A stretch of 17,810 bases of DNA from an uncultured Eubacteriales bacterium (GTDB lineage: Bacteria > Bacillota > Clostridia > Oscillospirales > CAG-272): NCBI GenBank assembly GCA_934462825.1, contig CAKSIP010000034.1, forward strand, positions 1 through 17,810. The letters are read 5' to 3'. A model generated the notes under the pieces. The model had not been told where the DNA came from and ran no database searches. It worked only from the letters and a program-made list of their open reading frames with translations. Positions within the stretch are counted from its first letter, which is position 1. Each line of letters starts with the position of its first letter. Positions 1 through 7,405 of this stretch are shown piece after piece. Both the position numbers and the translations under genes were made by a program.

Positions 1-27
1 TCCAGGAAAGTAGCTTACCTTCCTCAT
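1..27 (-). CDS. N-terminal fragment of a leftward gene, possibly an HdrB/CCG-domain iron-sulfur protein
   Basis: The reverse strand has an ATG at 25-27 preceded by a purine-rich stretch containing GGAAGGGAG, a usable ribosome binding site. The nine codons before the window edge read MRKVSYFPG. The string YFPG directly after a short N-terminus is typical of CCG-domain proteins (heterodisulfide reductase subunit B and relatives), where the next residue would be a cluster-binding cysteine. That cysteine lies outside the window. The gene would follow fumC on the same strand after about 86 bases, so it could belong to a fumarate or electron-transfer unit. Only nine residues are visible, so the assignment is an inference. 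Confidence 0.35.
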
Positions 28-72
28 CTTCTCTTTCTCCCTTCCTTCCGGTTCTTGGGGTTTCTCTTTCCT

Positions 73-98
73 CTCCCCGCTCAAAGTTTGAGGGGGAG
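73..98 (-). terminator. Hairpin downstream of fumC
   Basis: CTCCCCgCTCAAA (73-85) pairs with TTTGAGGGGGAG (87-98) with one bulged G and almost no loop. It lies 15 bases past the fumC stop. No T-run follows on either strand, so it may be a weak terminator, a processing signal or a 3'-end stabiliser rather than a classical intrinsic terminator. Confidence 0.45.
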
Positions 99-113
99 GA
101 TGTCAAACCGCTT

Positions 114-1490
114 TTATGCCATCTGCTCCGGGTGGAACACTTCATCAAATTTTTCAGCCGTCAAAAAGCCCAGCGCCACGCAAGCTTCCTTCAGCGACAC
201 GCCGTCTTTATACGCTTTTTTTACGGTTTTGGCTGCGTTTTCATAGCCAATGTAGGGGTTCAGCGCCGTCACCAGCATCAAAGAATTGTGCAGGTTGTCG
301 TGCATCTTTTCCTTATTGGCTGTAATGCCGGACGCGCAGTGCTTATCGAAAGACACCATAGCCTCGGCCAAAAGACGTGCCGATTGCAGGAAGTTATAAA
401 TGCAAACCGGCATGAACACATTCAGCTCAAAGTTGCCCTGCGATGCCGCCATACCGACAGCCACGTCGTTGCCCATAACCTGCACGGCCACCATCGTCAC
501 GGCCTCGCACTGCGTCGGGTTTACCTTGCCGGGCATGATCGAAGAACCGGGCTCGTTTTCCGGAATATGAATCTCTCCGAGTCCGAGTCTCGGGCCGCTG
601 GCCAGCCAACGCACGTCGTTGGCAATTTTCATCATATCGCACGCCATAGCTTTAATGGCGCCGTGTGCAAACACCAGCTCGTCCTTCGACGTCAGCGCAT
701 GGAATTTGTTTCCGGCCGTCACAAAAGGCTTGCCGGTCAAAAGCGACACCTGCTCGGCCACCTTAACATCGAAGCCCTTCGGCGCATTCAGTCCCGTTCC
801 CACGGCTGTGCCGCCCAAAGCCAGCTCATGCAGCGGCTTGACAGCCATGCGCAAAAGCTCCACGTCGCGTTCCAAGCTGCTTCTCCAGCCGCTGATTTCC
901 TGGCTGAAGCGAATCGGGGTTGCGTCCTGCAAATGGGTGCGGCCGCTTTTCACGATGCCCTCATTTTCAGCTTCCAGGCGAAGGAACGTGCCAATCAGGC
1001 GCTCTGCCGCGGGAATCAGCTTTTCTTCCATCATCAAAACGGCGGAAATGTGCATTGCCGTCGGGAATGTATCGTTGGACGATTGGCTCATGTTAATATC
1101 GTCATTGGGATGCAGCAGTTTCTTGCCGGCCAGCGCGTTGCCGCGGTTGGCAATGACCTCATTGGCGTTCATATTGGACTGTGTGCCCGATCCGGTCTGC
1201 CACACCACCAGCGGAAATTCCTCATTCAGCTTGCCTGCGATTACTTCATCGCATGCCTTCACGATGGCATCGACTTTTTCTTCCGTCATCTTTTCCGGTT
1301 TCAGCTCCCGGTTGGCCAAAGCCGCCGCCTTTTTCAAAATGCCAAACGCATGAGTAATTTCCACCGGCATTTTTTCAATGCCGACACCGATTTCAAAATT
1401 TTCATGGCTTCTCTGCGTCTGTGCGCCCCAAAGCCTTTCCTCTGCCACCTTTACTTCTCCCATGGAATCATGCTCAATCCGATACCCCAT
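114..1490 (-). CDS. fumC: Fumarate hydratase, class II
   Basis: Class II (iron-independent) fumarase, which reversibly hydrates fumarate to L-malate in the cytoplasm. At 458 residues it has the usual family length. The signature GSSIMPGKVNP is at residues 315-325, with the mobile-loop catalytic serine at about 316. SGRTHLQDATP with the catalytic histidine H186 is at 182-192, and the substrate-contact segment TGSGTQSNMNANE at 99-111. The ATG at 1488-1490 has AGGAG nine bases upstream. The gene follows the LDH/MDH-family gene after 55 bases beyond a short gap on the same strand, with no terminator seen between them, so the two are probably cotranscribed. This would link malate formation with fumarate use. 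Related aspartases and argininosuccinate lyases share the fold, but the conserved segments fit fumarase. Nothing is truncated. Confidence 0.95.
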   Translation of the reverse strand: MGYRIEHDSMGEVKVAEERLWGAQTQRSHENFEIGVGIEKMPVEITHAFGILKKAAALANRELKPEKMTEEKVDAIVKACDEVIAGKLNEEFPLVVWQTGSGTQSNMNANEVIANRGNALAGKKLLHPNDDINMSQSSNDTFPTAMHISAVLMMEEKLIPAAERLIGTFLRLEAENEGIVKSGRTHLQDATPIRFSQEISGWRSSLERDVELLRMAVKPLHELALGGTAVGTGLNAPKGFDVKVAEQVSLLTGKPFVTAGNKFHALTSKDELVFAHGAIKAMACDMMKIANDVRWLASGPRLGLGEIHIPENEPGSSIMPGKVNPTQCEAVTMVAVQVMGNDVAVGMAASQGNFELNVFMPVCIYNFLQSARLLAEAMVSFDKHCASGITANKEKMHDNLHNSLMLVTALNPYIGYENAAKTVKKAYKDGVSLKEACVALGFLTAEKFDEVFHPEQMA

Positions 1491-1575
1491 TGTCTTTTTC
1501 TCCTTTTATGTAATTTATATTTTTATTTTTTAGGATTTCCATCTATTGCATTTTGGCGCCGAACCGATTTCGGCT

Positions 1576-2520
1576 TTATATTTTCAGCTGATCAATCACA
1601 TCCCGCAAGATCTTTGCGCTGTGTTGCAGCTTGGCCACCTCATCGTCGGCCAAGGGCATATTCACCTGATTATGAACGCCGTCATATCCGACGATATTCA
1701 ACGTGCTGAGGCAAACATCCTCAATACCATATTCTCCGTGCAGCATCGTCGATACGGTCATAGTCGTGTCAATGCCGCTGAGAATACATTTGCATATGTG
1801 GCAAACCGACATGGAAACGGCATAGAAGGTTGCGCCCTTGCGTGCAATCACGCGGCCGCCCGATTCCCGCACATACGCCTCGACCTCTTTGAAATTCACC
1901 GTCGGCGGAATCATGCCGCGCTTGACGAACACCTTGCCGCATTCCTCAATCGGGACATTGGAAATGTTTGCCACCGACCACGGCACGAAGGCCGAATCCC
2001 CGTGTTCTCCAAACACATATGCATGCACATTATTTTGGCTGATCGTAAAGTATTCGGACAAGCGGGCGCGCAGACGGGCCGTGTCCAGAATCGTGCCCGA
2101 TCCGAGAATGTGCCCCTCCGGCAGGCCCGACATTTTGTGAAATGTATAAGTAAGAATATCCACCGGATTGGACACAATGACATAAACCGCATCCGGAGCA
2201 TATTTCGTGATTTCGGGAATAATGCTTTTGGTAATATCGACATTGATCTGTGCAAGCTCCAGGCGGGACTGCCCGGCCTTTCTGGCAATGCCGGAGGTCA
2301 GGATGACGATGTTGGAATCCTTGGCGTCGCGGTAGTCCCCGGCATAAACGGCACAAGGGGCGCAAAAAGGCGTTCCCTGCCGAATGTCCAACGCTTCTCC
2401 GAGAGCCTTTTCCCGATTGATGTCAATCATGACAATTTCCGAAGCCAGCCCCATCAAAGCCAACGAATAAGCAATCGTAGATCCGACGCTTCCGCTACCG
2501 ATAATAGTAATTTTATTCAT
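1576..2520 (-). CDS. ldh: L-lactate/malate dehydrogenase family NAD-dependent dehydrogenase (LDH-type scaffold, malate-type specificity residue)
   Basis: NAD-dependent 2-hydroxyacid dehydrogenase of 314 residues, usual for LDH. The Rossmann motif GSGSVGST is at 8-15, with D33 binding the NAD ribose. Catalytic residues match LDH numbering at a constant offset: R86 (Arg109), D146 (Asp168), R149 (Arg171) and H173 (His195, in GEHGDS). GSGTILDTARLR at 140-151 is LDH-like. However, the specificity loop reads ARKAGQSR, so R80 occupies position 102, where lactate dehydrogenases have Gln and malate dehydrogenases Arg. Homology searches would probably name it L-lactate dehydrogenase; the residue and the fumC neighbour favour malate/oxaloacetate. 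The start is the ATG at 2518-2520, with GGGGGA about ten bases upstream; a TTG six codons earlier overlaps that site and is less likely. Fold certain, substrate unproven. Confidence 0.88.
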   Translation of the reverse strand: MNKITIIGSGSVGSTIAYSLALMGLASEIVMIDINREKALGEALDIRQGTPFCAPCAVYAGDYRDAKDSNIVILTSGIARKAGQSRLELAQINVDITKSIIPEITKYAPDAVYVIVSNPVDILTYTFHKMSGLPEGHILGSGTILDTARLRARLSEYFTISQNNVHAYVFGEHGDSAFVPWSVANISNVPIEECGKVFVKRGMIPPTVNFKEVEAYVRESGGRVIARKGATFYAVSMSVCHICKCILSGIDTTMTVSTMLHGEYGIEDVCLSTLNIVGYDGVHNQVNMPLADDEVAKLQHSAKILRDVIDQLKI

Positions 2521-2631
2521 TGCAATGTTTTCCCCCAAGCAAAGCGGGGGCCCTTTCCTGTGAAATCTGTTTTGGCAAAAAGAAGTTTTTCCTATCCTGC
2601 CGCGAAAAGACCGCCGGCAGAGATCTGTATT

Positions 2632-2640
2632 ATTATAACA
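2632..2640 (-). promoter_or_regulatory. Probable promoter of ldh-fumC (extended -10)
   Basis: The reverse strand reads TGTTATAAT, a full extended -10 element. The -35 is poor (TGCAAA at a 16-base spacing is the best candidate), which an extended -10 can tolerate. Transcription would start near 2625, about 105 bases before the chosen ATG. Confidence 0.6.
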
Positions 2641-2663
2641 TATTTTTCGACGTTTTGCAGATT

Positions 2664-2696
2664 TTTTTGATAATCGCTACTACTTTTATCGAAAAA
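2664..2696. repeat. Inverted repeat upstream of the ldh-fumC promoter
   Basis: TTTTTGATAA (2664-2673) faces TTATCGAAAAA (2686-2696) across 12 bases, complementary apart from one bulged base. It lies just upstream of the -35 region of the leftward promoter, a possible activator or repressor site. AT-richness makes a chance match plausible. Confidence 0.35.
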
Positions 2697-2748
2697 GCGA
2701 AGATTTTTTCAGCTTCGGGGCAAAGCTTTGTCGATTTTGCAAAAATGA

Positions 2749-2790
2749 GGGGGGCAAAAAAATCCGTTGTGAATTTTTCCGCATCCCCCT
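2749..2790 (-). terminator. Intrinsic terminator of nfnAB
   Basis: On the reverse strand GGGGG, GC and AAAAAT pair with ATTTTTT, GC and CCCCC with small internal mismatches, followed by TCATTTTTG. It starts about 50 bases after the nfnB stop codon. The A/T block is inside the stem, as in the hairpins at 5319, 14010 and 17622. Confidence 0.65.
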
Positions 2791-2842
2791 TATAGATTTC
2801 CTCTGCTTTTGAGCGGAACTCGTGATTAGCCCGAAACGAGGC

Positions 2843-4258
2843 TTATTCCTGCGAGCCGCTCAAATATTCGTCAATGGCCTTGGCCGCCGTTTTGCCGGCT
2901 CCCATCGCCAAAATAACGGTAGCGGCGCCGGTCACGGCATCACCGCCGGCATACACGCCCTCGCGGGAGGTACGGCCGGTATCTTCTTCCACCACAATAC
3001 CACCCCACTTTTGTGTTTCAAGTCCTTTGGTGGTGTTTTTGATCAGTGGGTTCGGGGAGGTACCGAGTGCCATAATCACGCAATCGGTGTCCATGATAAA
3101 TTCACTGCCCGGAATCTCCACAGGGCGACGACGCCCTTTTTCGTCCGGTTCGCCAAGCTCCATACGAATGCACTCCACGGCTTTGACAAAGCCGTTTTTG
3201 GGATCGCGCGGATCGTCAGGGTTCTGATAGCCGAGAATCCGAGTCGGATTGTTCAGCACCTTAAATTCGATGCCCTCCTCCATCGCATGCTCAACCTCCT
3301 CGCGGCGGGCGGGAAGCTCCTCCATCGAGCGACGGTACACGATGCTGACCGAAGCGCCGAGGCGCAACGCCGTGCGTGCGGCGTCCATAGCGACGTTGCC
3401 GCCGCCGACAACCGTCACGTGGCCGCCCTTCATGATCGGCGTATCGGAATCGGGCCGATAGGCCTTCATCAGGTTGCTCCGCGTCAAAAATTCGTTTGCG
3501 GAATAAACGCCCTTCAAGCCCTCGCCTTCAATTCCCATGAACTTCGGCAGGCCTGCGCCCGAGCCGACAAAAACCGCTTCAAAGCCGTTTTCAAACAGCT
3601 CGTCAATGGTCAGGGTTTTACCGATCACCACATTCGTTTCAATATCCACGCCAAGGGCCTTCAGGGCTTCCACCTCTTTGGCCACGATCGCCTTCGGGAG
3701 TCGAAATTCGGGGATTCCGTAAACCAACACGCCGCCGGCAGTGTGCAAAGCCTCATACACGGTCACGGCATAGCCTTTTTTGGCCAGATCCCCGGCGCAC
3801 GTCAGGCCGGAAGGGCCGGAACCGACCACGGCCACCTTGTGTCCGTTGGGCGTCGGCTTTTCGGGCGCCTCCTTGACGTTGGCGTTGTGCCAATCGGCCA
3901 CAAACCGCTCCAGACGGCCGATGCCGACCGGCTCAAATTTAATACCCAAGGTACATTTGCACTCGCACTGCGATTCCTGCGGGCAGACACGGCCGCATAC
4001 GGCCGGCAAGGACGAGGACTTGGAGATCACCTGATAAGCGCTCTCAAAGTCGCCTTCTTTTATGTGAGAAATAAAGGAGGGTATGTCAATGTTCACCGGG
4101 CAGCCGCTGATGCAGGGCTTGTTTTTACAGTTTAAGCACCGCTGCGCCTCCTCCACTGCTATCTCGGCGGTATAGCCGAGCGCTACCTCTTCAAAATTGG
4201 TAGCTCTGACACCCGCGTCTTGCGTGGGCATTTCGTGTTTTTTCGGATTGATAGCCAT
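2843..4258 (-). CDS. nfnB: NfnB, large subunit of electron-bifurcating NADH-dependent reduced ferredoxin:NADP+ oxidoreductase (GltA/GltD-like)
   Basis: Flavoprotein of 471 residues resembling the glutamate synthase small subunit. With NfnA it forms the cytoplasmic NfnAB complex, coupling NADPH oxidation to reduction of NAD+ and ferredoxin, or the reverse. Cysteines for two [4Fe-4S] clusters lie in the N-terminal domain (C41, C44, C49, C53 and C88, C92, C98, C100, C102). The FAD motif GSGPSG is at 146-151, the NADP(H) motif GGGNVAMD at 285-292 with YRR (308-310) nearby, and the second FAD segment YAGGDAVTG at 436-444. Its SD overlaps the nfnA stop codon (TAAGGAGG), so translation is probably coupled. 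Automatic pipelines often call such proteins NADPH-dependent glutamate synthase. The adjacent NfnA and the absence of a large glutamate synthase subunit argue for NfnB. Confidence 0.92.
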   Translation of the reverse strand: MAINPKKHEMPTQDAGVRATNFEEVALGYTAEIAVEEAQRCLNCKNKPCISGCPVNIDIPSFISHIKEGDFESAYQVISKSSSLPAVCGRVCPQESQCECKCTLGIKFEPVGIGRLERFVADWHNANVKEAPEKPTPNGHKVAVVGSGPSGLTCAGDLAKKGYAVTVYEALHTAGGVLVYGIPEFRLPKAIVAKEVEALKALGVDIETNVVIGKTLTIDELFENGFEAVFVGSGAGLPKFMGIEGEGLKGVYSANEFLTRSNLMKAYRPDSDTPIMKGGHVTVVGGGNVAMDAARTALRLGASVSIVYRRSMEELPARREEVEHAMEEGIEFKVLNNPTRILGYQNPDDPRDPKNGFVKAVECIRMELGEPDEKGRRRPVEIPGSEFIMDTDCVIMALGTSPNPLIKNTTKGLETQKWGGIVVEEDTGRTSREGVYAGGDAVTGAATVILAMGAGKTAAKAIDEYLSGSQE

Positions 4259-4270
4259 GGCTGCTCCTCC

Positions 4271-5119
4271 TTACACATTTTTGAAAAGATTGCAGGTCTT
4301 TTCGTGCGCTTTGCGCTCAAAATCCACGTACATACGGCCGCGCGACATAGCCTCGTCAAAATCGACCTCATATCCGTCAAAGTCAGGGCCGTCCACGCAG
4401 GCAAACTTTGTCACCTTTTTTCCGTCGCGGTTCAACGTCAGGCGACAACCGCCGCACATACCGGTACCGTCAATCATAATCGGGTTCATAGAAACCGTTA
4501 CGGGAACGGCAAACGGCTTAGCCGTGGCCACCACAAATTTCATCATAATCAGCGGGCCGATCGTGATAATTCTGTCAAAGGTTTCTCCGCTCTCCAAAAG
4601 CTCCTTCAAGGGGAGCGTCACGTTGCCATGGCGGCCGTAGGAGCCGTCATCCGTCATCAGAATCATCCGGTCGGAGCAGGCCTTAAATTCATCTTCCAAA
4701 ATTACAATATCGTGATTGCGGAAGCCGACGATGCTGGTCACCTCCGCGCCGAGCCGATGAAATTCCTCGGCCACGGGCAGTGCAATGGCACATCCCACGC
4801 CGCCGCCGACAATGCAGACCTTACGGATGCCTTCCGTATGCGTTTCCGTACCGAGCGGCCCGACAAAATCCTGTATAAATTCGCCTTCTTCCTTATGGTT
4901 CAGCTTTTCGGTCGTAGCGCCCACAATCTGAAAAATAATTTTGACGGTTCCTTCCTCCGCGTTACAGCCGGCCACGGTCAGCGGGATGCGCTCCCCGTCG
5001 GCATCGACACGAAGAATGATAAACTGTCCGGGCTTTGCTTTTTTTGCCACCAAGGGAGCCTCGATTTCCATCTGCGTCACGGTGGGGTTCAAAACCCGTT
5101 TATGAACAATTTTATACAT
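4271..5119 (-). CDS. nfnA: NfnA, small FAD/[2Fe-2S] subunit of NADH-dependent reduced ferredoxin:NADP+ oxidoreductase
   Basis: Protein of 282 residues of the ferredoxin-NADP reductase/PyrK-like superfamily, the subunit that handles NAD(H). An N-terminal flavin barrel includes RIPLTVAG at 44-51, where flavin binds. The nucleotide-binding loop GGGVGCAIALPVAE is at 105-118. The C-terminal cluster region has D217, C222, C225 and C241 (IDGTGMCGGCR, then FAC); this matches the unusual one-Asp, three-Cys [2Fe-2S] ligation known for NfnA. The ATG at 5117-5119 follows AAGGAG at seven bases. nfnB begins 12 bases after the stop, so the two form a two-gene operon. PyrK or the sulfide dehydrogenase beta subunit are alternatives by similarity alone, but no pyrD is nearby and the nfnB pairing decides the call. 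Confidence 0.92.
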   Translation of the reverse strand: MYKIVHKRVLNPTVTQMEIEAPLVAKKAKPGQFIILRVDADGERIPLTVAGCNAEEGTVKIIFQIVGATTEKLNHKEEGEFIQDFVGPLGTETHTEGIRKVCIVGGGVGCAIALPVAEEFHRLGAEVTSIVGFRNHDIVILEDEFKACSDRMILMTDDGSYGRHGNVTLPLKELLESGETFDRIITIGPLIMMKFVVATAKPFAVPVTVSMNPIMIDGTGMCGGCRLTLNRDGKKVTKFACVDGPDFDGYEVDFDEAMSRGRMYVDFERKAHEKTCNLFKNV

Positions 5120-5237
5120 ATGCCTTCTCCTTCTTTGATTTTAGGAGGATCTTTGAAACCCTCCGAAAAGCAATCCGCGTTTTGTGCCTCTGCACGCCGC
5201 GCCTCGCCCATACAAACGATTGCTTTTTTCTTTCCTA

Positions 5238-5266
5238 ATTATAGCATAGAAAGCCTTGCTTGTAAA
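5238..5266 (-). promoter_or_regulatory. Sigma-A promoter of nfnAB
   Basis: On the reverse strand TTTACA (5261-5266) is separated by 17 bases from TATAAT (5238-5243), which carries the extended TGC element. Transcription would start near 5231. A short palindrome CTTGT-AA-ACAAG (5259-5270) covers the -35 box and could be a repressor site; it shares the TTGT/ACAA ends of redox-sensor Rex sites but is shorter, so that is only a possibility. Confidence 0.75.
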
Positions 5267-5318
5267 CAAGGAAATCTCATGCCGGCACCGCTCTCCGTTT
5301 TGGGGCTTTGGCTCAAAG

Positions 5319-5359
5319 GGGGCCGTTAAAAAATCCGTTCGGAATTTTTTAACGGCCCC
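5319..5359. terminator. Long hairpin after the iron alcohol dehydrogenase gene
   Basis: GGGGCCGTTAAAAAATCC (5319-5336) pairs with 5341-5359 across the loop GTTC, with one bulged base. It lies 79 bases after the dehydrogenase stop and before the nfnA promoter. The T-run is part of the stem, so strand-specific intrinsic termination is not obvious. It shares its base with hairpins at 14010 and 17622. Confidence 0.65.
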
Positions 5360-5437
5360 ACCGCAAAGAGTCAACAGGCTCCCAAAAGCAGACCAAAGTG
5401 TGCGTTACTTACGGAGCCGGAAACGTACGGGTGCCGA

Positions 5438-6655
5438 TCAGAAATCAACTTCCGTATCGTAGTAGCAGCACTTAAGCAGCTTTTCCATTTCCTCAACGCT
5501 GGGTTGACGCGGGTTCGAGCCGGTGCAGGCGTCGGCCAATGCGTTGACAGCAATATCATGCAAACGTGCCAGGAACACTTCTTCGGGAACAAATCCGTTT
5601 TCCGTCGGATAGCTGTCTGCTCCGTAGTTCTTGATGCAATGAGGAATATTCAGCGCATCGTTCATTCTGCGAAGCTCCGCAATCAAAAGCTGAACCTTTT
5701 CTTCCACGCTGTTACCGCCGAGATTCATAAAGTCGGCAATGGTAGCATAGCGCTTTGCCGCGGTTTCGTCTTTTGCGTTAAAGGCGATAACCTTGGGCAG
5801 ATACATAGCGTTTGCGGCGCCGTGAATAATATGTGCGCCGTAGTCTGCAAAAGCGGCACCGGTTTTATGTGCCATAGAGTGTACGATACCGAGCAGAGCA
5901 TTGGAGAATGCCATGCCGGCCAGGCACTGCGCGTTGTGCATGCTGTCGCGCTTGGCCATATCGCCGTTGTAAGAATCAACCAGATCGTTCTGAATCATGC
6001 GGATGGCATGCAGAGCAAGCGGATCGGTATAATCGCAGTTAGCCGTCGAAACATACGCTTCAATCGAATGCGTCATAGCGTCCATACCGGTGTGAGCCAC
6101 CAGCTTTTTCGGCATGGTTTCTGCGAGATCGGGATCCACGATAGCAACATCGGGAGTGATCTCAAAGTCGGCGATCGGGTATTTGATTCCCTTGGAATAA
6201 TCGGTAATGATCGAGAAAGCCGTCACCTCGGTTGCAGTACCGGATGTCGAAGAAATGGCGCAGAAATGTGCCTTTTTGCGAAGCTTGGGCAGACCGAACA
6301 CTTTGCACATATCCTCGAAGGTCACTTCCGGATATTCGTATTTGATCCACATAGCCTTAGCGGCATCAATCGGGGAACCTCCGCCCATAGCGATGATCCA
6401 ATCCGGCTGGAATTTAAGCATAGCCTCTGCGCCGCGCATAACCGTCTCCACGGAAGGATCCGGTTCAATGCCTTCAAACAGCTCCACTTCCATGCCGGCT
6501 TCTTTCAGGTAAGAAACCGCCTTGTCCAAAAAGCCGAAGCGCTTCATAGAGCCGCCTCCGACGCAAATCATTGCTCTCTTGCCCTCAAAAGTTTTCAGCG
6601 CTTCCATTGCGCCCTTGCCATGATACAAGTCCCGGGGTAAAGTAAAACGTGCCAT
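5438..6655 (-). CDS. Iron-containing alcohol dehydrogenase
   Basis: Group III metal-dependent alcohol dehydrogenase of 405 residues, similar to the C-terminal half of AdhE and to clostridial butanol dehydrogenases. It reduces aldehydes to alcohols (or the reverse) with NAD(P)H in the cytoplasm. The nucleotide-binding GGGSPIDAAK is at 91-100. Metal ligands fit D192 and H196 (MDAMTHSIEAY), H259 (GIVHSMAH) and H278 (IHGAANAMYLP). Between the last two ligands there are about five residues more than in FucO, as in several clostridial relatives. The ATG at 6653-6655 has AGGAGG (6664-6669) at a good distance. The gene has its own promoter with an inverted repeat and its own terminator, so it is probably a regulated single-gene unit. 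Natural substrate unknown; ethanol or butanol formation is likely in a fermenter. Confidence 0.92.
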   Translation of the reverse strand: MARFTLPRDLYHGKGAMEALKTFEGKRAMICVGGGSMKRFGFLDKAVSYLKEAGMEVELFEGIEPDPSVETVMRGAEAMLKFQPDWIIAMGGGSPIDAAKAMWIKYEYPEVTFEDMCKVFGLPKLRKKAHFCAISSTSGTATEVTAFSIITDYSKGIKYPIADFEITPDVAIVDPDLAETMPKKLVAHTGMDAMTHSIEAYVSTANCDYTDPLALHAIRMIQNDLVDSYNGDMAKRDSMHNAQCLAGMAFSNALLGIVHSMAHKTGAAFADYGAHIIHGAANAMYLPKVIAFNAKDETAAKRYATIADFMNLGGNSVEEKVQLLIAELRRMNDALNIPHCIKNYGADSYPTENGFVPEEVFLARLHDIAVNALADACTGSNPRQPSVEEMEKLLKCCYYDTEVDF

Positions 6656-6685
6656 AAATGAAACCTCCTTTTTCTTTGTGTTTTT

Positions 6686-6714
6686 ATTGTATCACAGAAA
6701 ATCTCGTCTGTGAA
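6686..6714 (-). promoter_or_regulatory. Promoter of the iron alcohol dehydrogenase with operator-like inverted repeat
   Basis: On the reverse strand TTCACA (6709-6714), a 17-base spacer and TACAAT (6686-6691) form a good sigma-A promoter. The inverted repeat TCACAGA (6692-6698) and TCTGTGA (6707-6713) fills the spacer and the -35 box, separated by eight bases. A protein bound there would block RNA polymerase, so repression is the simplest reading. Confidence 0.7.
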
Positions 6715-6800
6715 TTGTATTTTTCTTATATGAGTTATGTTTTTATCGATATAAGCTTTAGCTATTGACTTTATGGGCCGAAGGCGCAGAGCCGCTCGTC

Positions 6801-7352
6801 CTACGACAAAGAATATTCCTTTTTCCGATTTCCGTCAAGGTCTTTCCAAAGGAAGATTCCCTGCTCGGTGTCCAACGTCATATACCCATGCCAGCTGTCG
6901 TTTTTCGGCAAAGAAACCGAGCCGGGGTTCATGCAGACAAAATCCTTTTGCACACGGCAAAGCGGAACATGCGTATGTCCCTGCAAAAGAATATCCCCCG
7001 GATGAAGCGGCGGGCGCTTTTCTTCATTATAAATATGTCCGTGCGTGGCAAAAAGGATCCGACCGCCGACCTCTAAAAGCGCGGTATCGGCCATGACCGG
7101 AAAGGACAGCACCATCTGATCCACCTCGGCCTCGCAATTTCCCCGCACGCAGAGAATGTCCTTGTCCCGCGCGTTCAAAAGGGCAATCACTTCCTTCGGG
7201 GCATAGTCCCGCGGCAGATCGTTGCGCGGCCCGTGATAAAGCAGGTCGCCCAACAAAAGAATACGCTCCGCGCCTTCTTTTTCGCAACATTCCATCAATC
7301 GACGGCAAAAATAAGCGCTCCCGTGAATGTCCGAAGCTATCAGCCACTTCAT
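6801..7352 (-). CDS. yfcE: YfcE/MJ0936-family metallophosphodiesterase
   Basis: Cytoplasmic phosphodiesterase of 183 residues, almost exactly the length of E. coli YfcE. All metal-site motifs of the calcineurin-like fold are present: D8 and H10 (SDIHG), D36 (LLLGDLLYHGPRN), N72 (RGNCEAEVD), H104 (ATHGH), and H126/H128 (QGHTH). The family hydrolyses phosphodiester bonds in model substrates; the physiological substrate is not established. The ATG at 7350-7352 follows AAGGAGAACC at a good distance; a GTG 16 codons upstream would place start-site sequence ahead of that ribosome binding site and is unlikely. It has its own promoter and is divergent from the AbrB-ABC operon, with no evidence of functional linkage to it. 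Confidence 0.9.
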   Translation of the reverse strand: MKWLIASDIHGSAYFCRRLMECCEKEGAERILLLGDLLYHGPRNDLPRDYAPKEVIALLNARDKDILCVRGNCEAEVDQMVLSFPVMADTALLEVGGRILFATHGHIYNEEKRPPLHPGDILLQGHTHVPLCRVQKDFVCMNPGSVSLPKNDSWHGYMTLDTEQGIFLWKDLDGNRKKEYSLS

Positions 7353-7405
7353 GCTTTTGGTTCTCCTTTTTCCGAGGTTGGGTTCTTTTGGTTTTTCCAC
7401 TCCTC

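Larger units (their letters stand above)
2521..2842. other. Intergenic region between nfnB and the ldh-fumC unit
   Basis: This gene-free stretch holds the leftward promoter of ldh-fumC (extended -10 at 2632-2640), an inverted repeat upstream of it (2664-2696), a perfect 10-bp palindrome CAAAGCTTTG (2721-2730), and the terminator of nfnAB (2749-2790). No protein-like reading frame or RNA gene was recognised in it. It is markedly richer in A and T than the flanking genes. Confidence 0.7.
5120..5437. other. Intergenic region between the iron alcohol dehydrogenase and nfnA
   Basis: This stretch holds the promoter of nfnAB (5238-5266), its leader of roughly 110 bases, and a long hairpin (5319-5359) that ends the alcohol dehydrogenase transcript. 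GGCTCC (5377-5382) and GGAGCC (5413-5418) could form a weak outer stem near the dehydrogenase stop. No gene was recognised in either strand. Confidence 0.65.

Noticed and set aside
17..78. Polypyrimidine tract at the left edge as a special structural element
   Set aside because: On the reverse strand it is a purine-rich leader containing the ribosome binding site of the edge gene, which is an adequate explanation.
132..1709. A 525-codon open frame on the + strand opposite fumC
   Set aside because: It is rich in His, Arg and Cys without domain pattern, and fumC on the other strand explains the region completely. It arises from codon bias on the antisense strand.
2822..4135. A 437-codon + strand open frame opposite nfnB
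   Set aside because: It has shadow composition (His/Gly/Arg-rich) and no ribosome binding site of note; nfnB has all family motifs.
2843..4258. Glutamate synthase small subunit
   Set aside because: No large glutamate synthase subunit is nearby, and nfnA sits directly upstream with coupled translation, which fits NfnB.
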